This document shows, in pieces, positions 35,746 through 47,578 of a stretch of 64,000 nucleotides of DNA. Made by a program: the position numbers and the translations under genes. This stretch comes from Polynucleobacter sp. es-MAR-4 (lineage in GTDB: Bacteria > Pseudomonadota > Gammaproteobacteria > Burkholderiales > Burkholderiaceae). The notes beneath the pieces are model-generated. The model was not told the origin of the DNA. It made no database searches and worked only from the letters and a program-made list of their open reading frames with translations. The stretch spans positions 620,001 to 684,000 of the forward strand of contig NZ_JACVPF010000002.1 in assembly GCF_018882055.1 (NCBI RefSeq), given 5' to 3'. The stretch's first letter is position 1; the number at the start of each line of letters is the position of its first letter.

Positions 35746-36240
35746 TTACTTATCGTCAAGCGACAACATCGTGCCACGACATTTTTTTGCACCACAACGG
35801 CACTCGTAATCTTTTTTCATCTGCTTGGTAATTGGGCCCTCAACATCAAGGGAATAGTCATAAAAAAGCTCTTCACCCTTTTTGAGATCGCGTTTCGCAT
35901 AAATAAATACGCGAGGTTCACCATTAAAACTATCTTCCCTAGTCTCGCAGCTTGGCTTACAAGAGTGGTTGATCCAACGGGCAGCATTACCACCATATTT
36001 GGCATCAATGCAACGGCCATCTTCGAGTGAAAAATAGAAGGTGTGGTTTGGATCTTTGGGGTCGTGTGGGTGACGCTTCTCCGCCAACTTCCAACTGATG
36101 CGCTCACCCTTGTACTCAATAATGGCTGCACCCTTTTTAATAGGCTTAGCGACAAACACACCCTTGCCATGAATAGGTGAGGATTTAACAACAATGCACG
36201 ACCTATCCATACTCGGCACAAGCAGTTTCTTTTTACCCAT
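35746..36240 (-). CDS. SET-domain protein (putative lysine methyltransferase)
   Basis: A 164-residue protein that is almost entirely a SET domain. The IHGKGVFV strand is near residues 23-30, the SAM/lysine site NHSCKPSC near 90-97, and the catalytic-region tyrosine in FYDYSL near 125-130. A post-SET cysteine cluster CRCGAKKCRG lies near 147-156, which would bind zinc with the NHSC cysteine. SET enzymes methylate protein lysines; in bacteria the targets are mostly unknown. It follows gyrB by 5 bases. Such proteins are common in eukaryotes and scattered in bacteria. Confidence 0.88.
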   Translation of the reverse strand: MGKKKLLVPSMDRSCIVVKSSPIHGKGVFVAKPIKKGAAIIEYKGERISWKLAEKRHPHDPKDPNHTFYFSLEDGRCIDAKYGGNAARWINHSCKPSCETREDSFNGEPRVFIYAKRDLKKGEELFYDYSLDVEGPITKQMKKDYECRCGAKKCRGTMLSLDDK

Positions 36241-36245
36241 TTAAA

Positions 36246-38750
<2,505 letters not shown>

Positions 38751-38755
38751 CTAAA

Positions 38756-39871
38756 TTAAATACGCATTGGCATCACAACATACTTGAAGTCTTCCGAACC
38801 AGGCAAAGTAATCACCGCACTACTATTGGCATCACCCAAACTAATTTGGATTTTTTCATTCTTCAAGTTTGATAAAACATCTAACAAATAACTTACATTA
38901 AAGCCAATCTCTACTGAATCACCAGCGTATTCAGTCTCAATTTCTTCCTGCGCCTCTTCTTGCTCAGCATTGGTAGATTGAACGGTGATGCGATTAGGTG
39001 ACAGAGAAAAACGTACACCTTTAAATTTATCCGTCGTCAAAATTGCAGCACGTTGAAGAGCGGATTGCAAAAGATCGCGCCCAACCACCAAGGAATTTTT
39101 GTGCCCCTTAGGAATAACGCGTTGAAAATCAGGGAACTTACCCTCCACTAATTTTGAAATGAGCTCAATGTCGCCAAATGTAAATTTGACCTGATTTGAT
39201 GTCAGACTCATTTCAAGTAATTCATCCGAGTCTTCAAGTAAGTGTTGGCACTCAAGAATAGTCTTACGAGGAATAATAATTTCCTGTCTTTGTCCAGATC
39301 CCACTGGGGCTTCCGCCAGCTCAACCTGGGAATAAGCCAAACGATGGCCGTCAGTAGCAACAGCGATTACCTGCTTACCCTCAACAACCAATAGCATGCC
39401 ATTTAAGTAGTAACGAATATCTTGTTGCGCCATTGCAAAATGAACTTGACTAACTAGTTGCCTAAAACTCTTTTGAGTCATCTTCCAGCTGGCGGTAACC
39501 TCACCAACACTTTGCATTACAGGGAACTCTGTTGCAGATAGGGTTTGGAGAGAAAAACGGCTCTTGCCGCTTTGTACAACCATCTTGTTGTCTTTAAGAT
39601 TTAGCGCTACCGGACCCTCTGGTAATGCACGCAAAATATCAAGCAGCTTACGTGCAGCCACTGTAGTGGTTACATCCTCAGCACCAACACCAAAACTTGC
39701 ATTGGTTGTGATTTGAATCTCAATATCCGTTGAGATAAAAGATACTTTGTCGCCTTGCTTCTTAAATAACAAATTTGCCAGGATGGGTAAAGTATGTCGA
39801 CGTTCAACAATGCCACTAACAACCTGGAGTGGTTTTAACAAACTGTCACGTGAAGTGTTTACTAGTTGCAT
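38756..39871 (-). CDS. dnaN: DNA polymerase III beta sliding clamp
   Basis: A 371-residue clamp with three repeated domains (residues 1-120, 130-245 and 250-371 roughly), starting MQLVNTSRDSLLKPLQVVSGIVE and ending YVVMPMRI, as in other clamps. It tethers polymerase III to DNA. A 266-base spacer with DnaA boxes separates it from dnaA. Confidence 0.98.
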   Translation of the reverse strand: MQLVNTSRDSLLKPLQVVSGIVERRHTLPILANLLFKKQGDKVSFISTDIEIQITTNASFGVGAEDVTTTVAARKLLDILRALPEGPVALNLKDNKMVVQSGKSRFSLQTLSATEFPVMQSVGEVTASWKMTQKSFRQLVSQVHFAMAQQDIRYYLNGMLLVVEGKQVIAVATDGHRLAYSQVELAEAPVGSGQRQEIIIPRKTILECQHLLEDSDELLEMSLTSNQVKFTFGDIELISKLVEGKFPDFQRVIPKGHKNSLVVGRDLLQSALQRAAILTTDKFKGVRFSLSPNRITVQSTNAEQEEAQEEIETEYAGDSVEIGFNVSYLLDVLSNLKNEKIQISLGDANSSAVITLPGSEDFKYVVMPMRI

Positions 39872-40137
39872 TGCTTTTAAATCCTTGTATATATCTTATT
39901 AGTAATAGTAATAAGGCTCATCTTTTCAGTGGATAACTCAAAAACCGTATATAAAACAACCCATTAAAACCAAAAAAACCTGTGGAAAACTTTTGTATAA
40001 ACACTGCATAAATAGTGGATAACTTTTTATCAACACCCTATTTTTGCATGAAGCGTGAGCTTTCCACAATTTATCCACACCTTGTTCCCAAAGTTATCCA
40101 TTGAGCTATCCACAGCCTTATCCACAGGCAACAAAAC
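39872..40137. other. oriC: dnaA-dnaN spacer with a DnaA box cluster
   Basis: A 266-base A/T-rich spacer with several DnaA boxes: exact TTATCCACA at 40071-40079 and 40118-40126, near matches CTATCCACA at 40106-40114 and TTATCCATT at 40094-40102, and reverse near matches AGTGGATAA at 39928-39936 and 40014-40022. Either this or the rpmH-dnaA spacer, or both, should form oriC. Confidence 0.6.
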
Positions 40138-41562
40138 CTAAGACTTTAAGGTTTGTTCGATAACATGGATTTCGTGGTTGAGTTGTCCATCGTGTGAGCG
40201 CTCTTCCCCAATCTTTCGAACTGCATGTAAGACGGTTGTGTGGTCTCGTCCACCAAAAAGCTCACCAATCTCCGGGAGGCTTTTTTGGGTCAATTCTTTA
40301 GCCATAAACATGGCAATCTGACGTGGACGCGCAATATTGGCAGGGCGCTTCTTCGAGTACATGTCGGCAACCTTAATACTGTAAAAATCAGCAACTGCTT
40401 TTTGGATGTTTTCAACCGAAATTTGTCGATTTTGTATTGAAAGTAGGTCTTTTAGGGCTGTGCGGGCTACATCAATAGTGACCTCTTTGCCGTGAAAGCG
40501 CACAAATGCCAATATCTTCCTTAGTGCGCCCTCAAGCTCACGCACGTTCGATCTAAGGTGTTTTGCTACGAAAAAAGCCACATCCTCGCTCATGGGGATG
40601 CCTTCGCTTAAGGCCTTCTTCATCAAAATGGCAACTCGCATTTCTAGCTCAGGCGGCTCTATGGCCACCGTTAAACCAGAGTCAAAACGAGAAATTAGGC
40701 GATCATCAATTCCAGCCATCTCTTTTGGGTAGGTGTCACTTGTAATAATGACTTGCGCCTTATTACTTAGGAGTGCCTCAAAGGCATAGAAAAACTCTTC
40801 TTGTGTCCTTGATTTCCCGCTAAAAAATTGAATATCGTCAATTAGCAATAGATCCAGCGAGTGGTAATAGCGCTTAAAGCGATCAAAAGCCTTTTGTTGA
40901 TAGGCTCTCACCACGTCTGAGACGTATTGTTCAGCATGTATGTAGCGAATCCTGGCATTCGGCTTTTCTTTTAAAAGGTGGTTACCGATTGCGTGGATTA
41001 GATGGGTTTTACCTAAACCAACCCCACCGTATAAGAACATGGGGTTGTAGGATGTGCCGGGGTTGTGGGCAACCTGAATTGATGCCGCCCTTGCCAGTTG
41101 ATTGGCTTTGCCGGTGACAAAAGTCTCAAAAGTTAGGTTGGGATTAAGTTTGGAGTGGTCTTCAATTTCAAAGGCCTGCTCTTCTGTAGACGTGCTGTCT
41201 AGCGTAAGTACGGGCTCCTGGGATCCCAACTTTTCCTGTGGGGGGTTGAGATCAACGGTTTGAGTAACAGAGCCCTCTACACTTAAAACAAAGTTTAGTG
41301 AGACTGGGTGGCCAAAATATTGGTCTGCCATCGCCTGGAACCGGTCGGAAAAAGTTTTCTTAATCCAATCAAGCTTAAATCTATTTGGGGCTCCAATAAT
41401 GAGTGATTGCTCACTTTCATCATAAGAAACCAGGCTTAATGGTTGAATCCAGGTTTTATATTGTTGGGGGGATAGCTCGCGCGAAAGAGCGCCAAGAGCG
41501 CCATCCCAAAAACCCAGTGGGCTAAGTGAATTCAATGTTGGGGGATTCTGTAAGTTGCTCAT
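40138..41562 (-). CDS. dnaA: Chromosomal replication initiator DnaA
   Basis: A 474-residue DnaA. Domain I spans about residues 8-80. The AAA+ domain carries Walker [11 protein letters not shown] near 178-187 and the ISRFDSGL sensor region. The C-terminal DNA-binding domain has the [11 protein letters not shown] signature near 435-445. I chose the ATG at 41562 because MSNLQNP leads into domain I; an upstream start at 41607 would run through a DnaA box. No clear Shine-Dalgarno precedes it. Confidence 0.97.
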   Translation of the reverse strand: MSNLQNPPTLNSLSPLGFWDGALGALSRELSPQQYKTWIQPLSLVSYDESEQSLIIGAPNRFKLDWIKKTFSDRFQAMADQYFGHPVSLNFVLSVEGSVTQTVDLNPPQEKLGSQEPVLTLDSTSTEEQAFEIEDHSKLNPNLTFETFVTGKANQLARAASIQVAHNPGTSYNPMFLYGGVGLGKTHLIHAIGNHLLKEKPNARIRYIHAEQYVSDVVRAYQQKAFDRFKRYYHSLDLLLIDDIQFFSGKSRTQEEFFYAFEALLSNKAQVIITSDTYPKEMAGIDDRLISRFDSGLTVAIEPPELEMRVAILMKKALSEGIPMSEDVAFFVAKHLRSNVRELEGALRKILAFVRFHGKEVTIDVARTALKDLLSIQNRQISVENIQKAVADFYSIKVADMYSKKRPANIARPRQIAMFMAKELTQKSLPEIGELFGGRDHTTVLHAVRKIGEERSHDGQLNHEIHVIEQTLKS

Positions 41563-41784
41563 ATTTTTGGAGGATCCATTGTAGCGATCCCATAAAGTTA
41601 TCCACAAGCTAGAAAATCGTGGAAAACCTGTGGATAACTTGTGTATAAATACAAAAAAATTATATAAATCAATGGGTTGCTAAATTTGGCGTACCAAAAT
41701 AGAGAAAAATACCTATATATTGTTGCGCAGCAGTTGACCTTTTGACGTGCAACAAGGAAAATACGGGGTTTTGCAGGATGAATC
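41563..41784. other. oriC: dnaA-rpmH spacer, candidate replication origin
   Basis: A 222-base A/T-rich spacer between divergent dnaA and rpmH. Exact DnaA boxes lie at 41598-41606 (TTATCCACA) and 41629-41637 (TGTGGATAA), with a one-base variant TGTGTATAA at 41640-41648. An A/T run AAAAAAATTATATAAATC follows at 41652-41670 and could be the unwinding site. Gene direction changes here: minus to the left, plus to the right. Confidence 0.65.
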
Positions 41785-41919
41785 ATGAAAAGAACATACC
41801 AACCCTCAGTAACACGTCGTAAACGCACTCACGGTTTCCGTATTCGTATGAAAACCAAGAGTGGACGCGCAGTATTAAATGCACGTCGCGCTAAAGGCCG
41901 CAAACGTCTAGCTGTTTAA
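41785..41919 (+). CDS. rpmH: 50S ribosomal protein L34
   Basis: A 44-residue, highly basic protein, MKRTYQPS...KRLAV, identical in form to bacterial L34. It binds 23S rRNA. An AGGATG element lies just upstream of the ATG. It is the first gene to the right of the putative origin, as in most bacteria, and heads the rpmH-rnpA-yidD-yidC-mnmE run. Confidence 0.97.
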
Positions 41920-41927
41920 TTTAGCAG

Positions 41928-42245
41928 TTGAATAGCGCCAGGATTTCTGAATTACTAAAAACACGCCCCAAGACAAGTTTGTATTGGGGTTTGTATTTGG
42001 CATCTTCGGGCCAAGACGCTAAACCAGACTTAGGTATTGCTGTTGCCAAAAAGTTGGCTAAGCGTGCAGTAGATCGCAATCGATTAAAGCGCATGATCCG
42101 TGAATTAGTTAGAGGCGCTCAAGCTAAAGATCTCAATAGCGATGTTGTGGTCAAGCTGAAAAAACCAATAGGTCGCGAGACCCGCGGCAGGCTCAGAAGC
42201 AAAGAAAAAGAAACGCTGCGCACTCAAATTGCAGGCTTAATTTAA
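41928..42245 (+). CDS. rnpA: Ribonuclease P protein component
   Basis: A 105-residue basic protein with the RNase P motif KLAKRAVDRNRLKRMIRE near residues 42-59, including the RNR core. It helps the catalytic RNA cut tRNA precursors. An in-frame stop (TAG at 41922-41924) sits two codons before TTG 41928, and no ATG or GTG is available before the conserved region, so the start is likely TTG. It begins 8 bases after rpmH. Confidence 0.92.
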   Translation: MNSARISELLKTRPKTSLYWGLYLASSGQDAKPDLGIAVAKKLAKRAVDRNRLKRMIRELVRGAQAKDLNSDVVVKLKKPIGRETRGRLRSKEKETLRTQIAGLI

Positions 42246-42246
42246 C

Positions 42247-42486
42247 GTGCAACTATTAAACAAGCTAGCCATTAAGGTTTTGAGGGTTTATCAAATTGCG
42301 CTCAGCCCTTTTGTTGGTATGAGTTGTAAGTTTGTGCCTTCTTGTTCTCAATACGCCTGTGACTGTTTTGCAAATTACGGATTCTTAAAAAGCTGTAGGC
42401 TAATGGTGTGGCGTGTTTTGCGTTGCAACCCATGGTCGCAAGGCGGGCTAGACCCCGCAGTAAAACCAACACCTCATCATAATTAA
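42247..42486 (+). CDS. yidD: Membrane protein insertion efficiency factor YidD
   Basis: A 79-residue protein from GTG 42247 with the family motif YQIALSPFVGMSCKFVPSCSQYACDCF, of which SCKFVPSCSQY is the key part (three cysteines). The second conserved half, WRVLRCNPWSQGGLDP, is also present. YidD aids YidC-dependent insertion at the inner membrane. It lies 1 base after rnpA and 10 bases before the chosen yidC start. Confidence 0.93.
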   Translation: MQLLNKLAIKVLRVYQIALSPFVGMSCKFVPSCSQYACDCFANYGFLKSCRLMVWRVLRCNPWSQGGLDPAVKPTPHHN

Positions 42487-42496
42487 GTGAATGCAA

Positions 42497-44173
42497 ATGG
42501 ACTTTAAAAAAACAATTCTTTGGGCGGTCTTCTCAATGTCGGGCCTGATGTTGTACAACAACTGGCAGGTTCACGAAGGTAAGCCATCAATGTTTGGCGG
42601 AAACCCTTCAAGCACTACCGTTGTAGCTGACAAAGCTCAAGCAAGCAAAGTAGATATTCCATCTCCAGTACAAAACCCAAACATTCCGGCGCCAAATCAA
42701 ACGCCTGCGATTGTTACTAATGCGATTGAAACAGCAGAAAAATTTGTATTGCAAAACGATGTATTGATTTTAGAAATCAGCGCCAATGGTGCCAACATTA
42801 TTGATGCGAAGTTACCTAAGCAGCTGACGGCAGAAAAGAAGCCTGTTGAATTATTTCAGTACGCGACAAACCATAAATATTTTGCGCGCTCTGGTTTGAT
42901 TGCACTGGGTAATGCGGATCTACCCAATCACACAAGCACATTTAAATTAGTGCAGTCTGGCAAAGATGGGTCTGGAAAACCATTCATTGTTTTAGCTAGC
43001 GAGCGCAACGGCGTAAAACTAGAGAAGACGTTCATCTTAAGCCCTGGTAGTTATGTTGTTGATGTTGGACATCGCGTTACACAAAGCAATGCAAATGCAG
43101 CACCTTTGGTTCTCTACACAGAGATCGTTCGCGACGCTTCACAAGAACAAAAAATTGGCCCATTTGATGGCGCATTTTCAGCCAGCACATTTACTGGTCC
43201 TGCCGCTTACACCGAGAAAGAAAAATTCAATAAGCTTGAATTCACGGCGATTGATAAAAACAAAATTACTATTCCTACGCAAGTACCTGCTGGAGATCCT
43301 GCATGGATTGCTATGGTTCAACACTACTTTGCAAGTGCGTGGATTCCAGGCGACAAAGCGGCACGCGACATTTATGCCGGAAGGATTGATAACAATCTAT
43401 ACCGCATTGGTATGCAAACTCCTTTGGGCGTGGTTGCACCAGGCACAACCGTTGTTGAAAAAGCAAAGCTATTTGTAGGGCCACAAGAAGAAAGTGTTTT
43501 AGAGACGATTGCTCCAGGGTTCGCTTTATTAAAAGACTACGGCTACCTCACTATTCTGGCAAAACCCATTTTTTGGTTGCTAGAAAATATCCACGCTTAT
43601 GTAGGTAACTGGGGTTGGTCAATCATCTTGCTGACCATTTTGATTAAGTTGGTGTTCTTCCCCTTATCTGCTGCAAGCTATAAATCAATGGCTCGCATGA
43701 AAGAGGTTCAACCGCGCTTGGTTGCCATGAAAGAGCAGTACAAGGGTGAGCCACAAAAGTTAAACCAAGCGATGATGGAAATGTATCGCAAGGAAAAAAT
43801 TAATCCTTTGGGTGGTTGCTTGCCAGTGGTGATTCAGATCCCTGTATTTATTTCTTTGTACTGGGTTCTGTTGTCCTCAGTAGAAATGCGCAATGCACCT
43901 TGGATTGGTTGGATTCACGACCTTTCAGTGCCTGACCCGTATTACATTTTGCCAATCATCATGGCGGCTTCTATGTTTGTGCAAACCAAGCTAAATCCGA
44001 CGCCACCTGATCCAATTCAGGCGAAGGTGATGATGTATATGCCGCTGGTGTTCTCGGTAATGTTCTTCTTCTTCCCTGCTGGCTTGGTTCTGTACTGGGT
44101 AGTAAATAACTTGCTGTCGATTGCTCAACAATGGCAGATCAACCAAATGTTTGGAAAGAAGCCAGCTAAATAA
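42497..44173 (+). CDS. yidC: Membrane protein insertase YidC
   Basis: A 558-residue YidC. The N-terminal helix (MDFKKTILWAVFSMSGLMLY) is followed by a large periplasmic beta domain (about residues 60-330). The conserved five-helix core follows, with WGWSIILLTILIKLVFFPLS near residues 374-393 and GGCLPVVIQIPVFISLYW near 439-456. It inserts and folds inner membrane proteins. ATG at 42491 would add two residues, but MDFKK is the usual start. Confidence 0.96.
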   Translation: MDFKKTILWAVFSMSGLMLYNNWQVHEGKPSMFGGNPSSTTVVADKAQASKVDIPSPVQNPNIPAPNQTPAIVTNAIETAEKFVLQNDVLILEISANGANIIDAKLPKQLTAEKKPVELFQYATNHKYFARSGLIALGNADLPNHTSTFKLVQSGKDGSGKPFIVLASERNGVKLEKTFILSPGSYVVDVGHRVTQSNANAAPLVLYTEIVRDASQEQKIGPFDGAFSASTFTGPAAYTEKEKFNKLEFTAIDKNKITIPTQVPAGDPAWIAMVQHYFASAWIPGDKAARDIYAGRIDNNLYRIGMQTPLGVVAPGTTVVEKAKLFVGPQEESVLETIAPGFALLKDYGYLTILAKPIFWLLENIHAYVGNWGWSIILLTILIKLVFFPLSAASYKSMARMKEVQPRLVAMKEQYKGEPQKLNQAMMEMYRKEKINPLGGCLPVVIQIPVFISLYWVLLSSVEMRNAPWIGWIHDLSVPDPYYILPIIMAASMFVQTKLNPTPPDPIQAKVMMYMPLVFSVMFFFFPAGLVLYWVVNNLLSIAQQWQINQMFGKKPAK

Positions 44174-44211
44174 ATTTTTAGCTGCCCAAAGATGAATACG
44201 GAGTGCCCGCA

Positions 44212-45594
44212 ATGATGACTAGAAAGTTGCCCATCATTGCGGTTGCCACCGCGCCCGGCAAGGCGGGTGTTGGCGTCATTCGCATCAGTGGCCCTCAGCT
44301 TTTAGCGCTGTCGGAGGCTTTGTTTCACAGGGCGCTCCCACCTCGTCAGGCTAACTTGCTGACACTTCGTGATGCCCGCGGCGAATCGATTGACCAACTC
44401 ATTGCCATTTATTTTGCTGCCCCTGCATCCTTTACGGGTGAGGATGTTTTAGAGCTGCAATGCCATGGTGGACCACATCTTTTAGAGTTGGTCATGAAGC
44501 GCTGTCTTGAGCTGGGAAAAGATCAAGGTCTGGTGATTGCTGAGCCGGGCGAATTTTCTTTACGCGCATACCTCAACAACAAAATTGATTTAGCCCAAGC
44601 AGAGGCTATCGCAGATTTAATTGATGCCCAAAGTGAGGCGGCAGTTCGAGGGGCGGCACGATCATTGCAGGGGGCTTTTTCAAGCGACATCAATAGCTTG
44701 ATCGAAGAAATTACCCAATTGCGTATATTGGTTGAGTCCACCCTAGATTTTCCTGAAGAGGAGATTGAGTTCTTAGAGAATGCCCACGCTCGCGAGCGTC
44801 TCGGCGCGGTGATGAATAAGTTGCAAGGGCTTCGTGAGGGTGCAAAGCAAGGAAAAATTTTGCGTGACGGCATCCAGTTGGTTTTGGCGGGCGCCCCCAA
44901 TGTTGGGAAGAGCTCTCTTCTCAATCGCTTGGCTGGTGAGGAGGTGGCAATTGTCACACCTATCGCCGGAACAACAAGGGATCGGGTTAAGGAGAGCATC
45001 ACCATCAATGGGGTGCCTATGCACATTATTGATACCGCGGGATTGCGTGAGACCGGCGACCTGGTTGAGGCAAAGGGAATCGAAAGATCTTGGGAGGCTA
45101 TTCGGGCTGCCGACTTGGTTATATTTCTTCAAGACCCAGGCTCTACAGATGCAAGCATCAATGCTGAGGCTTCGGAGTTGAAGGCTCAAATATTGCAAGC
45201 GCTTCCCCCAAAGTGCCCCGTTTTAGAGGTTCGCAATAAATCAGACCTATTGGGCGAATCCGCTTTAAATCAAGATGGAAACACCCGGTTATTGATTTCC
45301 GCGAAGACTGGCGATGGTATTGAGATGCTAAAACAGAAAATCTTAGAGTCGGTCGGCTGGGGCGGCACTCAAGAGGGCGTAATCTTGGCGCGTAGACGAC
45401 ATTTGGATTGTCTAGACAGGGCTGCTACCCATATAGATAAATCTCAACAATTCGCAGCAGATGGCAACATATCACTGGAGTTATTTGCAGAAGAGCTCCG
45501 TTTAGCGCAAGATCAGCTTGGGCATATTACTGGAAAGCTACTCCCGGACGACCTTTTGGGCAAGATTTTTAGCCAATTTTGTATTGGTAAGTAA
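44212..45594 (+). CDS. mnmE: tRNA modification GTPase MnmE
   Basis: A 460-residue protein with an N-terminal tetrahydrofolate-binding domain (IIAVATAPGKAGVGVIRISG), an inserted G domain with GAPNVGKSS near residues 226-234, and a DTAGLRETGD switch. It ends in the obligatory CIGK. It acts with MnmG on U34 of tRNAs. The ATG at 44212 is preceded by GGAG at 44200-44203; a GTG at 44203 would add three residues. Confidence 0.97.
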   Translation: MMTRKLPIIAVATAPGKAGVGVIRISGPQLLALSEALFHRALPPRQANLLTLRDARGESIDQLIAIYFAAPASFTGEDVLELQCHGGPHLLELVMKRCLELGKDQGLVIAEPGEFSLRAYLNNKIDLAQAEAIADLIDAQSEAAVRGAARSLQGAFSSDINSLIEEITQLRILVESTLDFPEEEIEFLENAHARERLGAVMNKLQGLREGAKQGKILRDGIQLVLAGAPNVGKSSLLNRLAGEEVAIVTPIAGTTRDRVKESITINGVPMHIIDTAGLRETGDLVEAKGIERSWEAIRAADLVIFLQDPGSTDASINAEASELKAQILQALPPKCPVLEVRNKSDLLGESALNQDGNTRLLISAKTGDGIEMLKQKILESVGWGGTQEGVILARRRHLDCLDRAATHIDKSQQFAADGNISLELFAEELRLAQDQLGHITGKLLPDDLLGKIFSQFCIGK

Positions 45595-45683
45595 AGGGTT
45601 TGCTCTTGGTGGGCCAGGCCCTAAAAATATGCCCAAAATGTTAAAATGGTGCGATCAAAAATATTACATTTCATAGGACTCTC

Positions 45684-47531
45684 ATGACTATCAATACCAA
45701 TGCACCTGAGTACGTAAAAAATCAAAAACTGATTCAATGGGTTGCCGAAGTGGCAGCCTTAACCAAGCCAGACAAGATTCACTGGTGTGATGGTTCCCAG
45801 TCTGAGTACGATGAATTTTGCGAGTTGCTGGTAAACGCTGGCGTATTTAAGCGCCTCAACCCAGCCAAGCGTAAAAATGCTTTTCTGGCATTATCAGATC
45901 CAGATGACGTAGCTCGTGTTGAAGATCGCACATTTATCTGCTCCGCAAAAAAAGAAGACGCAGGCCCAACGAATAACTGGGTAGAGCCAAGTGAAATGCG
46001 TGCCACTCTTCAGCCATTGTTTGATGGTTGCATGCGCGGCAGAACAATGTACGTAGTGCCATTCTCAATGGGCCCAATCGGTTCCCCAATCGCCCACATT
46101 GGCGTTGAGCTTTCTGATAGCCCGTATGTTGCAATCAATATGCGCCTAATGACTCGCATGGGTAAAGCTGTGATTGATCAGCTTGGCGCTAATGGCGAAT
46201 TCGTTCCTTGTATTCACACTGTTGGTAAGCCTTTGGCTGCCGGCGAAAAAGACGTTGCATGGCCTAACAATAAAAACAAGTACATCGTTCACTATCCAGA
46301 GACACGCGAAATTTGGTCTTTCGGATCTGGCTACGGCGGCAATGCATTGCTAGGTAAAAAATGTTTTGCTTTGCGTATCGCATCCAATATGGGGCGCGAT
46401 CAAGGTTGGTTAGCTGAGCACATGTTGATCTTGGGTGTGACTTCACCTGAAGGCAAGAAATACCATATCGCTGCTGCGTTCCCATCTGCCTGCGGAAAAA
46501 CCAACTTCTCCATGATGATTCCTCCAAAGGGCTTCGAGGGTTGGAAGGTCACTACAGTTGGTGATGACATTGCATGGATCAAGCCACGAAAAGACCCTGT
46601 TACAGGTAAGACACGTTTGTTTGCGATTAACCCAGAGTCTGGTTACTTTGGAGTTGCTCCAGGGACAAACCGCCAAACCAATCCAAACTGTCTCGATTCA
46701 TTAAACCAAGACGTGATCTTTACCAACGTTGGCTTAACCGATGATGGTGATGTTTGGTGGGAGGGTCTGACCGATACACCCCCAGCACATTTAATTGATT
46801 GGCAAGGCAAGGATTGGACTCCTGCTGATGGCGCTGCTGGCCGCAAAGCTGCACATCCAAACTCACGCTTCACCGTTGCTGCTACTAACAACCCTGCAGT
46901 AGATCCTAACTGGGATAACCCTGAAGGTGTGGCAATTGATGCATTCCTGTTTGGCGGTCGTCGCTCGAACACGGTTCCATTGGTAAGCGAAGCACGTGAC
47001 TGGGTAGAAGGTGTTTACATGGCTGCCACAATGGGCTCTGAAACTACTGCTGCTATTACTGGTCAAGTTGGCGTTGTTCGTCGCGATCCTTTTGCAATGA
47101 TTGCATTTGCTGGATACAACATGAGCGACTACTTCCAACATTGGTTGAATATCGGTAGCAAGCTTGCTGCCGAAGGCGCTGTGTTGCCAAAAATCTATTG
47201 CGTCAACTGGTTCCGCAAAGATGAAAACGGTAAGTTTGTATGGCCTGGTTTTGGTGAAAACATGCGAGTTCTATCTTGGATCTTGGGCCGTGCTGAAGGT
47301 ACAGCTAAAGGCAAGGAAACTGTATTTGGTATTTGCCCAGAGCACGCTGATATGCATTGGAGTGGTCTCGATTACTCAGCAGACAAGTTTGAAAAAGCGA
47401 TTACTGTTGGTGTTGACGACTGGAAGAACGAGCTCAAACTCCATTCAGAATTGTTTGAGCATTTAGGTGAGCGCTTACCTAAAGAGTTAATCGAAGCTCG
47501 TAGCAAAATTGAGAAGCGCTTAAACGCCTAG
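45684..47531 (+). CDS. pckG: Phosphoenolpyruvate carboxykinase (GTP)
   Basis: A 615-residue GTP-dependent PEP carboxykinase. The hallmark [13 protein letters not shown] (kinase-1a P-loop) lies near residues 269-281, and [13 protein letters not shown] near 214-226 is the substrate loop. It converts oxaloacetate to PEP for gluconeogenesis. An AGGA ribosome binding site lies 8 bases before the ATG. The GTP form is less common in proteobacteria than the ATP form but usual in Burkholderiales. It appears to be a single-gene unit. Confidence 0.97.
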   Translation: MTINTNAPEYVKNQKLIQWVAEVAALTKPDKIHWCDGSQSEYDEFCELLVNAGVFKRLNPAKRKNAFLALSDPDDVARVEDRTFICSAKKEDAGPTNNWVEPSEMRATLQPLFDGCMRGRTMYVVPFSMGPIGSPIAHIGVELSDSPYVAINMRLMTRMGKAVIDQLGANGEFVPCIHTVGKPLAAGEKDVAWPNNKNKYIVHYPETREIWSFGSGYGGNALLGKKCFALRIASNMGRDQGWLAEHMLILGVTSPEGKKYHIAAAFPSACGKTNFSMMIPPKGFEGWKVTTVGDDIAWIKPRKDPVTGKTRLFAINPESGYFGVAPGTNRQTNPNCLDSLNQDVIFTNVGLTDDGDVWWEGLTDTPPAHLIDWQGKDWTPADGAAGRKAAHPNSRFTVAATNNPAVDPNWDNPEGVAIDAFLFGGRRSNTVPLVSEARDWVEGVYMAATMGSETTAAITGQVGVVRRDPFAMIAFAGYNMSDYFQHWLNIGSKLAAEGAVLPKIYCVNWFRKDENGKFVWPGFGENMRVLSWILGRAEGTAKGKETVFGICPEHADMHWSGLDYSADKFEKAITVGVDDWKNELKLHSELFEHLGERLPKELIEARSKIEKRLNA

Positions 47532-47578
47532 GCATTCCCTAGAAATTTAAGAAGCCTTTTCAAAAGCACCTTTATTAA

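Noticed and set aside
39843..39858. A third parS-like sequence at the dnaN start
   Set aside because: The core CACGTGAA is present but the flanks TGT and GTG break the palindrome at several positions.
41598..41828. A 76-codon minus-strand frame in the origin spacer
   Set aside because: It overlaps DnaA boxes and the antisense of rpmH, and has low-complexity Tyr/Phe-rich sequence.
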